Source of the DNA: an uncultured Bacteroides sp. | Lineage (GTDB): Bacteria; Bacteroidota; Bacteroidia; Cytophagales; Cyclobacteriaceae | Assembly: GCA_902168185.1 (NCBI GenBank) | Contig: CABHOV010000030.1 | Location: 124,001-188,000 of the forward strand | DNA: 64,000 nt | Reading direction: 5' to 3' | Shown: in pieces, positions 62,935 to 64,000 of the stretch | How the letters are laid out: each line of letters opens with the position of its first letter | How positions within the stretch are numbered: position 1 is the first letter of the stretch | Position numbers and translations under genes: made by a program | The notes under the pieces: model-generated | What the model saw: the letters and a program-made list of their open reading frames with translations, nothing else | Told to the model about the DNA's origin: nothing | Databases searched by the model: none

Positions 62935-63248
62935 TGCATATATCACGTATCTCATCACACTATATATACTTTGATACAGTATATATAACTAATTAAATAT
63001 ATACCACTAATAAGGTTATCATAGAAAACCAGATTTTATATAGTTACTATATATCTGATTCCGCTGGTTGTGAGTAAAAATGGTTGATCTCTATACGTAC
63101 GTATGCCCTCCTGGCAGACTATTCGTTTAACCTTGTTTCAATCGATTACGATAATCCTCAACTGTCCCCTAAGAAGTATCGAATCGTCCCCGCTCGCCCG
63201 GCCTTGGGAGGCCTACTTTGCATCATCATAAACTTAAAACCAGAACGT
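62935..63248. other. AT-rich spacer before the GH5 gene
   Basis: About 314 bases packed with TATATA stretches (62937-63060). Presumably carries the promoter of the GH5 gene; no TAnnTTTG-type element could be assigned with confidence (TATATACTTTGATACAG near 62962-62978 is the nearest). No RNA gene seen. Confidence 0.4.
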
Positions 63249-64000
63249 ATGAAAAAACTAATTCTACCCGTTGTAGCATTCATGCTCTTCACACTACTAC
63301 ATGCCTGTGTAAGTGAAGAGCTCGTAACCCCTGATAACGCCAGCACAACTACTGCCACTACTGTCGATCAAAGTAATGCCAAAGTAGGGGCTGCCGGAAT
63401 TTCAGGTGTAAACTGGGCCGATGGCCGTGATAATTTTGTAGATGGCTGGGTTATTCCATCAGGGCTTACCGCCAATGATAGTTATAATAGTGCCTCCGCG
63501 AAGGCTGACGCTGTTGTTACCGGTATTATAAAAAATCTATCCGGTGTCAATACGATACGTCTTCCTATTAATCCTCCTTCTGTTTCAGAAAGATGGTGGG
63601 GAAGTTATACCGGAGCCATCGATAAGACACTCAACAAAGGAATGAAAGTTATACTCGCTTGCTGGGAATCATCCTCATCGAAGGATGGAAGGATTGATAA
63701 CAATACCGCATTCTGGAAAATGTGGACAACCGTAATTAAGAAATATGGGGGCAATAAGAATGTATACTTCGAAGTATTCAACGAGCCACACGGCTATTCA
63801 CTGTCGCAACTAACCGGTATATATGCGGAGTTTCTTTCCAAGTTCCCGAATGTACCAAGAGGCAGAATTCTATTATCAGGTACTGGCTATTCTGAAAATG
63901 TTACCGGTGTAGGTGCAGATAAACGTTTTAGCAGTTGCCTGTTATCGCTTCACAACTATGCATGGTGGGGAACCCGCTCTGCTGCAGGCTGGGAAAAAGA
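63249..64000 (+). CDS. GH5 cellulase-like lipoprotein (3' end outside window)
   Basis: The first 250 residues of an exported glycoside hydrolase. The signal peptide (KKLILPVVAFMLFTLLHA) ends at a lipobox Cys followed by VSEEL, so it is lipid-anchored. A Thr/Ser linker (NASTTTATTVDQSN) leads to a GH5 (beta/alpha)8 barrel: GISGVNWADGRDNFVDGW, VNTIRLPINPP, GMKVILACWESSSSKDGRID and the acid/base Glu in VYFEVFNEPHGYS; LLSLHNYAWWGTRSA precedes the nucleophile region, which is past the window end. A beta-glucanase, cellulase or mannanase are all possible. Confidence 0.9.
   Translation, partial: MKKLILPVVAFMLFTLLHACVSEELVTPDNASTTTATTVDQSNAKVGAAGISGVNWADGRDNFVDGWVIPSGLTANDSYNSASAKADAVVTGIIKNLSGVNTIRLPINPPSVSERWWGSYTGAIDKTLNKGMKVILACWESSSSKDGRIDNNTAFWKMWTTVIKKYGGNKNVYFEVFNEPHGYSLSQLTGIYAEFLSKFPNVPRGRILLSGTGYSENVTGVGADKRFSSCLLSLHNYAWWGTRSAAGWEK

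Noticed and set aside
1-64000. Search for tRNA, rRNA, CRISPR, insertion sequences, integrase and attachment sites
   Set aside because: None could be recognised by eye; short tRNA genes cannot be excluded without a dedicated scan.

Overview
The window looks like chromosomal DNA from a member of the Bacteroidota, most likely order Cytophagales (Chryseolinea/Ohtaekwangia-like). This is inferred from gene content, not from a database search. The clues are a giant secreted protein with a gliding-motility-type (type B, T9SS) C-terminal domain, lipoproteins with the acidic Cys-Ser-Asp-Asp-Asp surface-export tail, a head-GIN beta-helix protein, a Nudix-type AraR regulator, a short NuoG, an exbB-exbD-exbD-tonB operon carrying a PstS-like lipoprotein, and an almost complete absence of Shine-Dalgarno sequences. 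I saw no tRNA, rRNA, CRISPR array, transposase or phage gene; it reads as a core plus polysaccharide-use region.

Layout. 1-2.4 kb: 3' part of a GH78 alpha-L-rhamnosidase with a strong terminator. 2.5-3.6 kb: two tandem paralogous surface lipoproteins. 3.8-7.6 kb: a duplicated LiaF-like membrane protein, a DUF4288 protein and a LytS/LytTR two-component pair. 7.6-12.3 kb: a TetA-type MFS pump, a metallo-hydrolase, a YigZ/IMPACT protein, a head-GIN beta-helix protein and an MgtC/SapB membrane protein. 12.4-25.8 kb: an arabinose/arabinan locus, all on the minus strand: araB-araD-GH127-araA-sugar:Na+ symporter-araR, then GH51-GH51-GH43. 26.0-29.9 kb: a HAD hydrolase, glpD and glpK. 30.3-35.7 kb: a small cytosolic protein, a 1103-residue SBBP/PKD/T9SS protein, a bestrophin-like channel and a CBS protein. 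35.8-49.0 kb: a complete 14-gene nuo operon (nuoA to nuoN, minus strand). 49.4-56.3 kb: two ExbB/ExbD systems, the second with TonB, a PstS-like lipoprotein and a TPR protein. 56.4-62.9 kb: DedA, a small unknown, an outer-membrane barrel, prfB with its programmed frameshift, an MFS transporter, a polysaccharide deacetylase and a lipid-anchored formylglycine-generating-enzyme homologue. 63.2 kb to the end: 5' part of a GH5 cellulase-like lipoprotein.

How the genes fit together. The arabinose locus is self-contained. Secreted GH51, GH43 and GH127 enzymes release L-arabinose from arabinan or hydroxyproline-arabinosides, the symporter imports it, and AraA, AraB and AraD convert it to D-xylulose 5-phosphate. 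AraR, a Nudix-fold repressor with a broken catalytic box, probably senses arabinose. I found a 21-bp motif with the same core and dyad arrangement in front of araB and in front of the GH51-GH51-GH43 unit, a good AraR operator candidate. The respiratory operon supplies proton motive force, and the ExbB/ExbD/TonB systems transmit it to the outer membrane.

The items I consider most worth following up are the AraR operator pair, the degenerate GTTATCCGTTATC-type inverted repeats confined to the nuo spacers, the 14-bp hairpin between araA and the symporter, the prfB frameshift site with a perfect internal Shine-Dalgarno in a phylum that hardly uses them, and the lipoprotein FGE that keeps both active-site cysteines. 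None of these proves a wholly new system.
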